NCBI RefSeq assembly: GCF_010614805.1
Contig: NZ_JAAFZC010000001.1
Location: 797,501 to 861,500, forward strand
Origin: Pseudooceanicola aestuarii
GTDB lineage: Bacteria; Pseudomonadota; Alphaproteobacteria; Rhodobacterales; Rhodobacteraceae
Length of the DNA stretch: 64,000 nt
Reading direction: 5' to 3'
Of this stretch, positions 29,612-38,548 are shown piece after piece (within the stretch, counting starts at the first letter, position 1; each line of letters opens with the position of its first letter). Both the position numbers and the translations under genes were made by a program. The notes under the pieces are model-generated. The model was not told where the DNA came from. It saw only the letters and a list, made by a program, of their open reading frames with translations, and made no database searches.

Positions 29612-29625
29612 GCCTGTATACAGGT
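29612..29625. promoter_or_regulatory. Putative GntR-type operator in front of the regulator
   Basis: CCTGTATACAGG (29613-29624) is a perfect 12-bp palindrome with the GT-N2-AC core typical of GntR-family operators. It lies 25 nt upstream of the GntR start codon and about 100 nt upstream of the divergent phosphatase, the right place for autoregulation and shared control. Confidence 0.55.
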
Positions 29626-29649
29626 CAAGAAATAATGGCGACCTATTGA

Positions 29650-30252
29650 ATGAGACGTACCCACGACGAAATGGCTATGCTGATCCGGGAACGGATCTGT
29701 ATCGCCCAGGACGAATGCGAAATGCTGTTGCACGAGGGCGAATTGGCGCAGAGCTTCGGCGTTTCCCGCACACCGATCCGACAGGTCCTGCAACTTCTGG
29801 CCTATGAAGGGCTGGTCGAAACCCGTACCGGCATTGGCACCGTCACCACCCCGCTGCACGAGGAAAACCGCCAGCGGGACGGGCAGGTGCACCAGGCGCT
29901 GCTGCTGGCTGCCGCCGCCTGTGCCTGCCCTGTCCACATCCCCGAAGGCGCCCGCGCCTCGCTGCTGACGGCGCGGGACATGCTGACCGACCGGCCATTT
30001 TCCCGCGATAGGTTGTTCAGCGCCGAATCGCGGTTGCTGGAAGCGGCGGACAGCCTGATCCCGGATACCATCCTGTCAGCGGCGTTCCGGGCGGCGTCAT
30101 GGCGGAACCTGCGCTGGACGATGCGCCAGCCGGAACCGGCCTTGATGCAGCGCGCGACCCGCATGGCCGCCATGCTGTCCCGCGCCGCCGACATCGCGCG
30201 CAGCGACGATTCCGCCGAAGTGCTGCGCTTTCTCTCCCGACCGCTGGGCTAG
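29650..30252 (+). CDS. GntR-family transcriptional regulator
   Basis: A 200-residue regulator. The N-terminal winged helix (about 5-68) contains LAQSFGVSRTPIRQVLQLLAYEGLVETR, the GntR recognition helix and wing. The C-terminal part (about 80-200) is all-helical as in the FadR/FCD branch but short and without a clear metal-binding histidine set. A perfect palindrome lies just upstream (29612-29625), so it probably controls itself and the divergent phosphatase. The effector is unknown. Confidence 0.88.
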   Translation: MRRTHDEMAMLIRERICIAQDECEMLLHEGELAQSFGVSRTPIRQVLQLLAYEGLVETRTGIGTVTTPLHEENRQRDGQVHQALLLAAAACACPVHIPEGARASLLTARDMLTDRPFSRDRLFSAESRLLEAADSLIPDTILSAAFRAASWRNLRWTMRQPEPALMQRATRMAAMLSRAADIARSDDSAEVLRFLSRPLG

Positions 30253-30310
30253 CCAGGCCGCCGAAAGGCAGCAGAATGGCGCGCCGCCGGTCAGGCGACG
30301 CGTCCCCCGG

Positions 30311-31279
30311 TCAGCCTCGGGCACCGTCGTCGCCGGCGGTCCCGTCATCCGTTTCCTCGGCACCGTCAAAGCCACGCCGATGGGCCTGCGCTGCGCCACG
30401 GGGGGCGGTGGCGGCGGGCGCGGCGCTGTCGTCGTCACCTCGCAGCAGGGTGTGCGTTGGGAAGGGAATATCGACCCCGGCGGCGTCCAGCGCCTCCTTG
30501 ACCTGGCGCTTCATATCCGCCTGGAACTGGAAGAAATCGCCCGCGTCACACCAGACCCGCACCAGGAAATCGACAGAGAAATCCCCCAGGTTGTTCACCT
30601 GGATAAAGGGCGCCGGGTCGGTATGGGCGCGCGGATCGCCGGTGATCGTGTCGCGGATCACCTCCTCGGCGCGCTTTAGATTGGCGCCGTAGCCCACGCC
30701 AAAGGTCCATTCCGCACGTCGCGTCGGGTAGATGGAGTAATTGGTGATCGTGTTCCCCCAAACCTCGGAATTGGGGATGATGATCTGCACATTCCCCAAG
30801 CTGGCCAGTTCGGTATAGTTCAGCGAGATATCCTTGACCGTGCCCATTTCGCCCGCGATCACGACGAAATCGCCGTTTCGGATCGGACGGAAGAAAATGA
30901 TCATCACCCCGGCGGCGATATTGGATAGCGTCCCCTGCAACGCCAGGCCGATGGCCAGGCCGGCGGCACCGATGACCGCCACGACCGATGTCGTCTGCAC
31001 CCCGAAGGTATTGAGCACGAACAGAACCGCGAACCCGATGATCGCATAGCGCAGGATCGAGCCGAGGAAGTTGAACAGCGTGTCATCCAGCCGGGCGTGG
31101 CGCTGCGACAGTTTGTTGATCCGGCGTTTCGCCCAACCGGCCAGCAGCAGCCCGATCACCAGAATGACGATCGCCGCCAGCACGGAACCGACGATATCGG
31201 CCAGGAATTCCAGGGTCAGCAGATCGGCCAGCGTCTTGCCGTTCCATAATTCGGTGTTCATCAGAGACGTGATATCCAT
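30311..31279 (-). CDS. Mechanosensitive ion channel, MscS type
   Basis: A small-conductance tension-gated channel that releases solutes on osmotic down-shock. The 322-residue protein has three membrane helices; the pore helix region reads GAAGLAIGLALQGTLSNIAAGVMI, followed by FRPIRNGDFV and the beta domain with IIPNSEVWGNTI, all MscS hallmarks. The last about 45 residues are a low-complexity Asp/Ala/Gly/Arg tail. Its ATG overlaps the stop of the pterin dehydratase gene by 1 nt. Confidence 0.95.
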   Translation of the reverse strand: MDITSLMNTELWNGKTLADLLTLEFLADIVGSVLAAIVILVIGLLLAGWAKRRINKLSQRHARLDDTLFNFLGSILRYAIIGFAVLFVLNTFGVQTTSVVAVIGAAGLAIGLALQGTLSNIAAGVMIIFFRPIRNGDFVVIAGEMGTVKDISLNYTELASLGNVQIIIPNSEVWGNTITNYSIYPTRRAEWTFGVGYGANLKRAEEVIRDTITGDPRAHTDPAPFIQVNNLGDFSVDFLVRVWCDAGDFFQFQADMKRQVKEALDAAGVDIPFPTHTLLRGDDDSAAPAATAPRGAAQAHRRGFDGAEETDDGTAGDDGARG

Positions 31280-31572
31280 CAGACCAGTTGATCCATCTTT
31301 CGTGCAAGTTTCGCATCCAGCGAGGTGATCCCGCCGACATCATGTGTGGTCAGCCGGACGGCGACCGTGTTGTAGCTGTTGGACCAGTCGGGGTGATGGT
31401 CCCATTTCTCCGCGTAGATCGCGGCACGGGTCATGAACCCGAAGGCGCAGGGAAAATCGTCGAACCGAAATGTCTTGGCCAGGACCGTGTCCTGCTGTTC
31501 CAGCGTCCAGCCGCTGGCCAGCAGCGGTTCGATCAGTGACTTGCGCGCGGTGTCGGATAGTTTTTCGGTCAA
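31279..31572 (-). CDS. phhB: 4a-hydroxytetrahydrobiopterin dehydratase (PCD)
   Basis: Recycles the oxidised pterin cofactor produced by aromatic amino acid hydroxylases. The 97-residue protein has the conserved [13 protein letters not shown] motif (catalytic histidines) and the TTHDVGGIT segment. No phenylalanine hydroxylase gene is adjacent, so it may serve a hydroxylase elsewhere or a molybdopterin-related step as suggested for other orphan PCDs. It overlaps both neighbours (4 nt and 1 nt). Confidence 0.94.
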   Translation of the reverse strand: MTEKLSDTARKSLIEPLLASGWTLEQQDTVLAKTFRFDDFPCAFGFMTRAAIYAEKWDHHPDWSNSYNTVAVRLTTHDVGGITSLDAKLARKMDQLV

Positions 31573-32747
31573 TCCTGTTCCTCCTGTCTGTCGCGCCGGA
31601 ACGGGCCATACGCGGTCAGCACTTCGATATCGTCATCCACGGCGGCGGCTTCGGCTTTCAGGAAGTCGCGCACGGCGTTGCCCAGGCCGGGATCCGCCAG
31701 CCAGTGCAGGGAATGGGTGCGGGTTGGCAGATAGCCACGGGCCAGCTTGTGTTCTCCCTGCGCGCCGGCCTCGACCCGCGACAGCCCATTGGCGATGGCG
31801 TGGTCGATGGCGCGATAATAGCACAGCTCGAAATGCAGGAATTCGTGGTGTTCGATGCAGCCCCAGTAGCGGCCATAGATCACATCCCGGCCCAGCAGGT
31901 TCAGAGCGCCCGCGATGTTGCGCCCGTCCCGTTCGGCCAGCACCAGCAGCATGTCGTCGCGCAACGTGTCATGTGCGATCTCGAAGAATTCGCGGCTCAG
32001 GTACGGGGTGCCCCATTTGCGTGCGCCGGTGTCCTGGTAGAATTGCCAGACATCGTCCCAATGCTCGGGCCGGATCTCGTCCCCGGTCAGGGCATGGATC
32101 TCTCCGCCGAAGGCATTGGCCCGCGCCCGTTCGCGGCGCAGCGTCTTGCGCTTGCGCGAGGACAGCGTGGCCAGAAAATCGTCGAACCCGGCATAGCCAT
32201 CATTCAGCCAGTGGAATTGCTGACTGGCACGGGACATCAGGCCCATCGCCTCCCCGGCGCGGGCCTCGTCTTCGGTGCAGAAGGTGACATGCACACCCGA
32301 CAGCCCGTTGTCCGCCGCCAGCTGCACCGCGCCCTGCACCAGAGCAGAGCGGCCTTCGACCTCCCGGCCCGGTGCCGTCAGCAGGCGCCGTCCGGTGGCG
32401 GGTGTAAAGGGCACGGCGATCTGCAATTTCGGATAATAGCGCCCACCCGCCTGTTCATAGGCATGGGCCCAGGAGAAATCGAAGATGTATTCGCCCTGGC
32501 TGTGACCCTTCGCATAGAGCGGCGCGGCACCGATGATCGTCTCGCCATCCCAGGCGGTCAGGTACAGCGGATCCCAGCCGGTCCCAGGCCCGACAGAGCC
32601 ACTGTCCTCCAGCGCCTTCAGGAACCTGTGGGTGGTAAAGGGGTCGTCGGGCCGGCCGCCATCCACCGCCTCCGGGCAGGCACATCTGTCCCAGTCACCG
32701 GCCGGGATGTCGGACAGCGATTGCAACACGCGGATCTCGATCTGCAT
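31569..32747 (-). CDS. Predicted N-acyltransferase, COG3146 (DUF482) family
   Basis: A 392-residue GNAT-like protein of the COG3146 group, recognisable by [32 protein letters not shown] and [21 protein letters not shown]. Family members are predicted peptidoglycan-type N-acyltransferases but their substrate is not known. The ATG at 32747 follows ACGGAACGAC; upstream ATGs at 32777 and 32771 are possible. Cotranscribed with the glycerophosphodiesterase upstream and the pterin dehydratase downstream. Confidence 0.85.
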   Translation of the reverse strand: MQIEIRVLQSLSDIPAGDWDRCACPEAVDGGRPDDPFTTHRFLKALEDSGSVGPGTGWDPLYLTAWDGETIIGAAPLYAKGHSQGEYIFDFSWAHAYEQAGGRYYPKLQIAVPFTPATGRRLLTAPGREVEGRSALVQGAVQLAADNGLSGVHVTFCTEDEARAGEAMGLMSRASQQFHWLNDGYAGFDDFLATLSSRKRKTLRRERARANAFGGEIHALTGDEIRPEHWDDVWQFYQDTGARKWGTPYLSREFFEIAHDTLRDDMLLVLAERDGRNIAGALNLLGRDVIYGRYWGCIEHHEFLHFELCYYRAIDHAIANGLSRVEAGAQGEHKLARGYLPTRTHSLHWLADPGLGNAVRDFLKAEAAAVDDDIEVLTAYGPFRRDRQEEQD

Positions 32748-32809
32748 GTCGTTCCGTGATGTCGGTTCCATGTTCATCCCGCCACTATCTGCGCCGCCAT
32801 GCAGCACAA

Positions 32810-33583
32810 TCAAGCATGGCTGACCGAAGGATAGCCCTCAAAAGTCACATTGTCGGCACGGCGCCGTGCCGCAGCCTCTGCCGTGGCGCTGCGGATGGTC
32901 CAGCACAGCACCGGCATTCCCGCATCCCGCAGCGCAACGATCCGGGGCATGTCCAGGTCGCGGGCGTCATGGCTTACGAACCCCGCGCCAACCCGGTCAA
33001 GATCGGGAATGCCTGCCAGCCGGTCGCGCATGGCGGCGGGCAGCAGCGGCCAATCCACGGCACGATAGGCGCAGGTGGTCAGCCCGCGCGGCAGGTCGGG
33101 GGCCAGCGTCGCCATGCGGGCGATGGAATGCGGGTTGAACGACATCACCGCCGCCGGCCCGGCGTAGCCCTTGAGCGCGCGGGCGGTCGCCTCTTCCAGC
33201 GGACCGATGGCGGGGCCCATGGCGCCGTCCTGGTCCTTCAGCTCGATCAGCAGCGGCACCCGTCCAGCGACCTGATCCAGAACCTGCGCCAGGGTCGGCA
33301 CCCCGGTGGCGCCCCCGATCAGGGGCGTCTCCGCCAGTTCTGCCGCGCTGCGCTGGCGGATCGGGCCGGACTGGCCGGTCAGGCGCTTCAGATCGTAGTC
33401 GTGAAACACCATCGCCACGCCGTCGGCAGACAATTGCAGATCAATTTCGATGCCGTAGCCTGCGACACAGGCAGCCTCCACCGCCTCCGGGGCGTTCTCC
33501 GGCCGGCCCTGTGCCACGTCATGCAAGGCCCGGTGGGCGATCGATGCGTCCAGGAATTCGGGCGGCAGGGAAGGGTGAGACAT
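32810..33583 (-). CDS. Glycerophosphodiester phosphodiesterase family protein
   Basis: Hydrolyses glycerophosphodiesters from phospholipid turnover to glycerol 3-phosphate and an alcohol. The 257-residue protein has the catalytic HR..EN....E.D signature (AHRALHD, PENAPEA, GIEIDLQLSADG) and the second histidine in VFHDYDL, and a TIM-barrel length. There is no signal peptide, so it acts in the cytoplasm. The ATG at 33583 is used; the open frame continues upstream without likeness to the family. Confidence 0.93.
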   Translation of the reverse strand: MSHPSLPPEFLDASIAHRALHDVAQGRPENAPEAVEAACVAGYGIEIDLQLSADGVAMVFHDYDLKRLTGQSGPIRQRSAAELAETPLIGGATGVPTLAQVLDQVAGRVPLLIELKDQDGAMGPAIGPLEEATARALKGYAGPAAVMSFNPHSIARMATLAPDLPRGLTTCAYRAVDWPLLPAAMRDRLAGIPDLDRVGAGFVSHDARDLDMPRIVALRDAGMPVLCWTIRSATAEAAARRRADNVTFEGYPSVSHA

Positions 33584-33677
33584 GGCCGGCGCTCCGGGTA
33601 TGATTGGGGCGGGAGACGTCTGAAGGCAGGGGTGCCAGGGGGCGTGGAGGCCCGGAAGGGCGGGCGGCCGCTGCCCC

Positions 33678-34139
33678 TCAGGCGATCTGAAAGATCCCTT
33701 CGATCTCCACCGCGACGCCAAAGGGCAGGGAGGCAGCAGACACCGCCGACCGCGCATGGCGACCGATTTCGCCCAGAGCTTCCACCATGAAATCGGAGGC
33801 GCCGTTGACGACCTTGGGCTGGTCCTCGAATTCCGGCGTCGAATTGACAAAGCCGGTCAGCTTGACCACCCGTTGTAGCCGGTCCAGGTCCCCGTCGCAG
33901 GCTGCCTTGACCTGGGCAAGCAGGGAAATCGCGCAAAGCCGCGCCGCCGCCGCGCCGTCCTGTGCCGTCAGGGTGTCGCCGCACTTGCCCTTGACCAGGC
34001 CGTCGGCATCCATCGACACCTGGCCCGAAACATGCACCAGATTCCCGGCGATCACCCATGGCACGTAATTCGCCGCCGGTGCGGGCGCATCGGGCAAGGT
34101 GACGCCCAGGCGGGCGAGGCTGGCTTCGATCGTGCTCAT
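33678..34139 (-). CDS. RidA family protein (reactive enamine/imine deaminase type)
   Basis: A 153-residue member of the YjgF/YER057c/UK114 family, related to the longer group with the N-terminal extension SxIEASLARLGVTLP. Family members hydrolyse reactive enamine/imine intermediates. The core shows VHVSGQV, VVKLTGFVNSTPEF and a late SAASLPFGVAVEIEGIF where typical RidA has R...V....LP....VEI; the key arginine (HARSAV) is present. The ATG follows GACAGGAGACCGAC. It heads a minus-strand run with the phosphodiesterase 94 nt downstream. Confidence 0.92.
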   Translation of the reverse strand: MSTIEASLARLGVTLPDAPAPAANYVPWVIAGNLVHVSGQVSMDADGLVKGKCGDTLTAQDGAAAARLCAISLLAQVKAACDGDLDRLQRVVKLTGFVNSTPEFEDQPKVVNGASDFMVEALGEIGRHARSAVSAASLPFGVAVEIEGIFQIA

Positions 34140-34214
34140 GTCGGTCTCCTGTCTTTTGGGCGACGCTACAGCCCGCGCCGCTCTTTGCAACCGCAAAGCG
34201 CCCCGTCCCGCCTG

Positions 34215-34237
34215 CCCTCCCCCCTGAACAGGGAGGG
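34215..34237. repeat. C/G hairpin in the ridA-mlaA gap
   Basis: CCCTCCC and GGGAGGG form a 7-bp stem with a 9-nt loop in the 281-nt gap between the divergent ridA and mlaA genes. No T-run follows. The rest of the gap shows no other structure I can name and should hold both promoters. Confidence 0.4.
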
Positions 34238-34420
34238 GGGCAATCCCGCCGGTGCCGGTTCGGGTGACGCAAACCGCTTGCCCCTGACGCGACGCGCGGT
34301 AGGTTGGCCACAGCCTGTCGCGCAGGTGCAACACTGGCCCGGCTGCGGCCCGGGGCCCTCTGGTTGTTTCGTGCGCGATACATAGATAGGCGTTCAGGAA
34401 CCTTGGGGGGTCTTTGAACC

Positions 34421-35251
34421 GTGATGCGGGTCATGCAAATTAAGGCATCTTTCGTTATGCGCCTTGGCGCCGTGCTGGCGCTTGGGCTGCTGGCCGCCTG
34501 CACCACCCCGGACGGGCCCGCGCCCCAGGTCTTCGACCCTTACGAAGGGGCGAACCGCCGGATGCACGCCTTCAACCGCGGGTTGGACCGCGCGCTGCTG
34601 CGCCCGGCCGGCACGACCTATGCCAAGGTGGTGCCTGATGACGTCTCCGATGCGGTGGGCAATTTCGCCGGCAACCTGGCGACGCCCTCCTACGTGGTGA
34701 ACGACATCCTTCAGGCCCGGCTGGACGACGCGCTGGTCAATACCTACCGTTTTGTCGTGAACTCCACCATCGGCATGGCCGGTCTGGTGGATGCCGCCGA
34801 AATCTTCGGTGTTCCGGCCCGGCGCTCCGACTTCGGCGAAACGCTGTATGTCTGGGGCCTGCCCGAAGGCGCCTATGTCGAATTGCCCGGCGTCGGCCCC
34901 TCGACCGAGCGGCGCGCAGCGGGCATGGCCGTCGATCTGTTCACCAATCCGCTCAGCTATGTTCTGGACGATCCCGAGAAATATGCCGGTCCCGTCGCAG
35001 GTGTCGTGAAACGAATTGGCGACCGGGGGCGTTATGCAGGGACGGTGGATTCCCTTTTGTACGACAGCGCCGATTCCTATGCCCAGGCGCGCCTGACCTA
35101 TCTTCAGAATCGCCGTTTCACCCTTGGCTCCAACCAGGGCGGGTCGGGCAATGACGCGGGCGATCCCTTTGCCGATCCTTACGAGGACCCTTATGCACAA
35201 GCTTCCCAAGACCCCTACGCGGACCCATATGCCGACCCCTATGCCGAGTGA
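34421..35251 (+). CDS. mlaA: MlaA outer-membrane lipoprotein
   Basis: MlaA (VacJ) removes misplaced phospholipids from the outer leaflet of the outer membrane and hands them to periplasmic MlaC. The 276-residue protein has a lipobox (GLLAAC, Cys about 27) and the family core FDPYEGANRRMHAFNRGLD, FVVNSTIGMAGLVD and FGETLYVWGLPEG. The last about 30 residues are an unusual acidic repeat of DPY/DPF-A/E units. The start is GTG 34421, ATG 34424 or ATG 34433; the last gives the most compact signal peptide. The start of mlaC is inside its repeat tail. Confidence 0.93.
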   Translation: MMRVMQIKASFVMRLGAVLALGLLAACTTPDGPAPQVFDPYEGANRRMHAFNRGLDRALLRPAGTTYAKVVPDDVSDAVGNFAGNLATPSYVVNDILQARLDDALVNTYRFVVNSTIGMAGLVDAAEIFGVPARRSDFGETLYVWGLPEGAYVELPGVGPSTERRAAGMAVDLFTNPLSYVLDDPEKYAGPVAGVVKRIGDRGRYAGTVDSLLYDSADSYAQARLTYLQNRRFTLGSNQGGSGNDAGDPFADPYEDPYAQASQDPYADPYADPYAE

Positions 35252-35855
35252 CGCGCGGCTGTCCCGCCGCGCGGTGACCGGCGGGCTGCTGGCCCTGGGC
35301 GTCGCCGCCCTGGCCCTGCCACGCGGTGCCCGCGCCCTGACCAATGACCAGGCAACGACCCTGGTGACCAAGGTCGTGACCGAAATCAACCGCGTGATCG
35401 CCTCCGGCGGGTCGACGCAATCCATGATCTCGGATTTCGAACGGATCTTTGCCAATTACGCCGATGTCGACATCATCGCGCGGTCCTGTCTGGGCCCCGA
35501 TGCCCGTGGGCTGAGCGCCGGTCAGATGGCCGCCTATACCCGCGCCTTCCAGGGGTATATCGCCCGAAAATACGGCAAGCGGTTCCGCGAGTTCATCGGC
35601 GGCCGAATCGAGGTCGGCGGCGTACGTCCGGTCAAATCCTGGGTCGAGGTCGTCTCCACCGCCTACCTGCGCGGGCAAAGCCCGTTCGAAGTGAAATTCC
35701 TGGTCTCCGACAAGGGCGGGCGGCCGCTGTTCTTCGACATGTTTATCGAAGGAATCTCCATGCGGCTGTCCGAACGGACGGAAATCGGCGCCATGCTGGA
35801 CCGCAACCGGGGCAGTATCGACGGGCTGATCGCGGATTTGCAAAAAGCGGGCTGA
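35193..35855 (+). CDS. mlaC: MlaC-like phospholipid-binding ABC transporter component, Tat-exported
   Basis: MlaC carries phospholipids across the periplasm between MlaA and the inner-membrane MlaFEDB transporter. The protein has the Tgt2/MlaC core (MISDFERIFANYADVDIIARSCLG, YIARKYGKRFREF, VKFLVSDKGGRPLFFDMFIEG). It carries a twin-arginine leader (RLSRRAVTGG followed by a hydrophobic stretch ending ARA). The ATG at 35193 has GAGG six nt upstream; ATGs at 35229 and 35241 would also keep the Tat motif. All of them lie inside mlaA. The mlaFEDB genes are not in this window. Confidence 0.9.
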   Translation: MHKLPKTPTRTHMPTPMPSDARLSRRAVTGGLLALGVAALALPRGARALTNDQATTLVTKVVTEINRVIASGGSTQSMISDFERIFANYADVDIIARSCLGPDARGLSAGQMAAYTRAFQGYIARKYGKRFREFIGGRIEVGGVRPVKSWVEVVSTAYLRGQSPFEVKFLVSDKGGRPLFFDMFIEGISMRLSERTEIGAMLDRNRGSIDGLIADLQKAG

Positions 35856-36083
35856 TCGCCGGGCGCCGCTGGTCGCGGGTCTGCCAAGGCGGACTGGAAA
35901 GACCGGGCGGCGCCTGCGGGCCAGGACTGGACAACCTGCGCGGCCCACCTGAGCGGGCCGGGAACCGGTCGCACGACCCCGTGGCGCGCCCATTTGCGGG
36001 CCGCGCTGCCCCGACGTCTCTCCCCGAGGACCGAACGATGCCGCCCGCATGACAAAGCGGGACCGCGGCGGCGGAGATCGCGG

Positions 36084-38294
36084 CTAGCGAATCCCGAAGA
36101 TATCCTTCAACGCGCGTTCCAGCGGCGAGACATTGCGCTGCTGTGCCTGGTTGGGATCTTGCACCGGCTGCGGACGCGCGGGCGGTGTGGGTTCGGACAT
36201 CGGCAGGGGGGTCGGCTCCAAACCGTCATGCACGCGGTCCATCGTCTCCCGGAAGATCTCTGCCGGGAGGCCAGAGCCGGTGACCCCGGTCAGCGGCGTG
36301 TTGTCGTCGTAGCCCATCCAGACCCCAGTGACATAATCCGCCGAGAACCCCACGAACCATGCGTCGCGCGCCGATTGGCTGGTGCCGGTCTTGCCTGCGA
36401 TCTGCCAGCCGTCGATCCCGGCGCGCGACCCGGTGCCCCGCGTCACCACCTGGTGCAGCATCCAGATCAGTTCCCGCGCGGCTTCCTCGCGGATGACGCG
36501 TTCGCCGATGCCGCCTTCGCTGTCCATCATGGGTTCGTCATCGCCCATCAACCGGACCTCGACCAAACCGTAAGGCGTAACCGATGACCCGCCGTTGAGG
36601 ATACCGGCATAGGCGCCGACCATCTCCACCAGCGTAGTCTCCGAGGCGCCAAGGGCGATGGCCGGCCCTTCGGCCAGGTCGGAATAGATCCCGAAATCCG
36701 ACGCGACCCGGCGCACATTGTCGCGGCCCACGGCCTCGCTGATGCGGATGGCGGGGATGTTCAGCGATTGCATCAGTGCCTGTTCCAACGTGACGGGGCC
36801 ACGGAACTTGCGGTCGTAATTCTCGGGCGTATAGGCACCGGAACCGGGGATATTGATGGTCAACGGCGTGTCATCGACCATGTCAAAGGCGCTCCACCCC
36901 AATTCAAGCGCGGTGGCATAGACAAAGGGTTTGAATGCCGAGCCGGACTGCCGCTTCGCCTGGGTGGCGCGGTTGAACACGCCCGACACGCGCAGCTTGC
37001 GCCCGCCGACCATGCCGCGCACGGCGCCGTCGGCGCTCATCACCACGATGGCGGCCTGGGCCTTTGAGCCTTCGCGCACCTTGGTTTCGAAAACGGTCTG
37101 CATCGCGTCCTCCGCCGCGCGCTGAATCCGCTGGTCCAGCGTGGTGCGGATGATCACGTCCTCCGTCGTGTCGCGGGTCAGGAAATCCGGTCCCGAAGAC
37201 ATGACCCAATCGGCGAAATAGCCGCCGGCTTCGGCCTCCGCGGCTTCTGACAGCTCGGCCGGGTTGGCGCGGGCCTGCCGCGCCTCGGAGCCGTCCAGAT
37301 AGCCCTGGTCCTCCATCAGACCGATAATCACCGATGCCCGGCGCTGCGACCGCGACAGGTCGTTGGTGGGGGCGTAGCGCGTCGGCGCGACCAGCAGCCC
37401 GGCCAGCATGGCGGATTCGGCCGCCGTCACGTTGGCGGCCGACTTGCCGAAATAGCGCTGGCTGGCCGCTTCGAAACCGCGTGCCCCGGCACCCAGAAAG
37501 GCGCGGTTCATGTAGATCGACAGGATCTCGTCCTTGGAATACCGCATCTCCATCGCAACGGAGAACACCGCCTCCTTGGCCTTGCGCCACAGCGTGGTGC
37601 GGCGGCAATCGGCCTCGTATTCGCGTTCGTTCTTCCAGACGTCGGGGTCATAGTCGCGCCCCAGGCACAGCAGTTTCGCCGTCTGCTGGGTGATGGTGGA
37701 GCCGCCGTGCCCCTGCAACGGGCCCCGCCCTTCGCGCAGGTTGATCCGAATGGCCGAGGCAATGCCGCGCGGCGAGACGCCGAAATGCTTGTAGAACCTC
37801 TTGTCCTCCGTCGCGACGATGGCGTTGCGCAGGTAGGGAGAGACGGTGCTGGCCGTAACCTCGCCGCCATATTGATCGCCCCGCCAGGCAAAGACCTGTC
37901 CGGTGTCGTCCAGCATGGTGACCGATCCGCGCGACCGGCCGTCCAGCAGCTGATCATATTCCGGCAAGGTCGAGGCGATATAAGCCGAGCTGCCGACAAT
38001 CAGCAGACCCACGACCATGATCAGCCGCCAGGACAGGTTCCAGACAAGGCGCAGCACCCAGCGGGTGATCCCCGACAGCACGCCCAGCACCGGGTTGCCC
38101 CGCCGTTTCGGGCCGCGTCGGGCGGGACCGCGCCCGCGTCCGGGGGGGCGCTTGCCTCCCGATCCGCCGCTGCCGCCCCGGGGACGGGACTTGCCGGTCG
38201 CGGGTTTGCGCGTCGCGGGCTTCTTCCTGCCCTGGCTCTGCCCATAGCGCTTTTCCGCCACCAATGGTGGTTTGCGTCGTCCTGAATCACTCAT
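36084..38294 (-). CDS. Class A penicillin-binding protein (transglycosylase/transpeptidase)
   Basis: A bifunctional peptidoglycan synthase of the PBP1A family, 736 residues. An unusually basic Lys/Arg/Gly/Pro-rich cytoplasmic tail (about 1-65) precedes one membrane helix (about 85-108). The glycosyltransferase domain has ATEDKRFYKHFG, GHGGSTITQQTAK and RKAKEAVFSVAMEMRYSKDEILSIYMN. The transpeptidase domain has SGSAFKP (SxxK), SLN (SxN) and KTGTS (KTG). The C-terminus is Pro-rich. It is monocistronic and divergent from glnK. Confidence 0.95.
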   Translation of the reverse strand: MSDSGRRKPPLVAEKRYGQSQGRKKPATRKPATGKSRPRGGSGGSGGKRPPGRGRGPARRGPKRRGNPVLGVLSGITRWVLRLVWNLSWRLIMVVGLLIVGSSAYIASTLPEYDQLLDGRSRGSVTMLDDTGQVFAWRGDQYGGEVTASTVSPYLRNAIVATEDKRFYKHFGVSPRGIASAIRINLREGRGPLQGHGGSTITQQTAKLLCLGRDYDPDVWKNEREYEADCRRTTLWRKAKEAVFSVAMEMRYSKDEILSIYMNRAFLGAGARGFEAASQRYFGKSAANVTAAESAMLAGLLVAPTRYAPTNDLSRSQRRASVIIGLMEDQGYLDGSEARQARANPAELSEAAEAEAGGYFADWVMSSGPDFLTRDTTEDVIIRTTLDQRIQRAAEDAMQTVFETKVREGSKAQAAIVVMSADGAVRGMVGGRKLRVSGVFNRATQAKRQSGSAFKPFVYATALELGWSAFDMVDDTPLTINIPGSGAYTPENYDRKFRGPVTLEQALMQSLNIPAIRISEAVGRDNVRRVASDFGIYSDLAEGPAIALGASETTLVEMVGAYAGILNGGSSVTPYGLVEVRLMGDDEPMMDSEGGIGERVIREEAARELIWMLHQVVTRGTGSRAGIDGWQIAGKTGTSQSARDAWFVGFSADYVTGVWMGYDDNTPLTGVTGSGLPAEIFRETMDRVHDGLEPTPLPMSEPTPPARPQPVQDPNQAQQRNVSPLERALKDIFGIR

Positions 38295-38386
38295 GCTGCC
38301 TGCCCGGACTTTCTTGTTTGGGCGCAGACTATCCAGTTTCTGCCGCTTTGTTGAGGGTGGTTCCGCCTGCCGCAGCGTTCACGTTT

Positions 38387-38403
38387 CGCACAAAATTTAT
38401 GCG
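38387..38403. promoter_or_regulatory. Candidate NtrC-type dyad upstream of glnK
   Basis: CGCACA-N5-TATGCG is an imperfect 17-bp dyad with the spacing of NtrC enhancers (TGCACC-N5-GGTGCA) and lies about 145 nt upstream of glnK. Agreement with the consensus is only partial and I could not find a good sigma-54 promoter, so this is a weak call. Confidence 0.28.
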
Positions 38404-38548
38404 ACACTCCACAATTGCCCATATTTTGATCATTCGCCCAGACATTCGCCCCGCAAGGGTCGCCTAATTCTTCACCGATGCAGGTACCGGCGTCTTATCT
38501 GCAGGGGTCAAGGACGGGGATACACCCGTGCGAAGGAAGGGGATCGTA

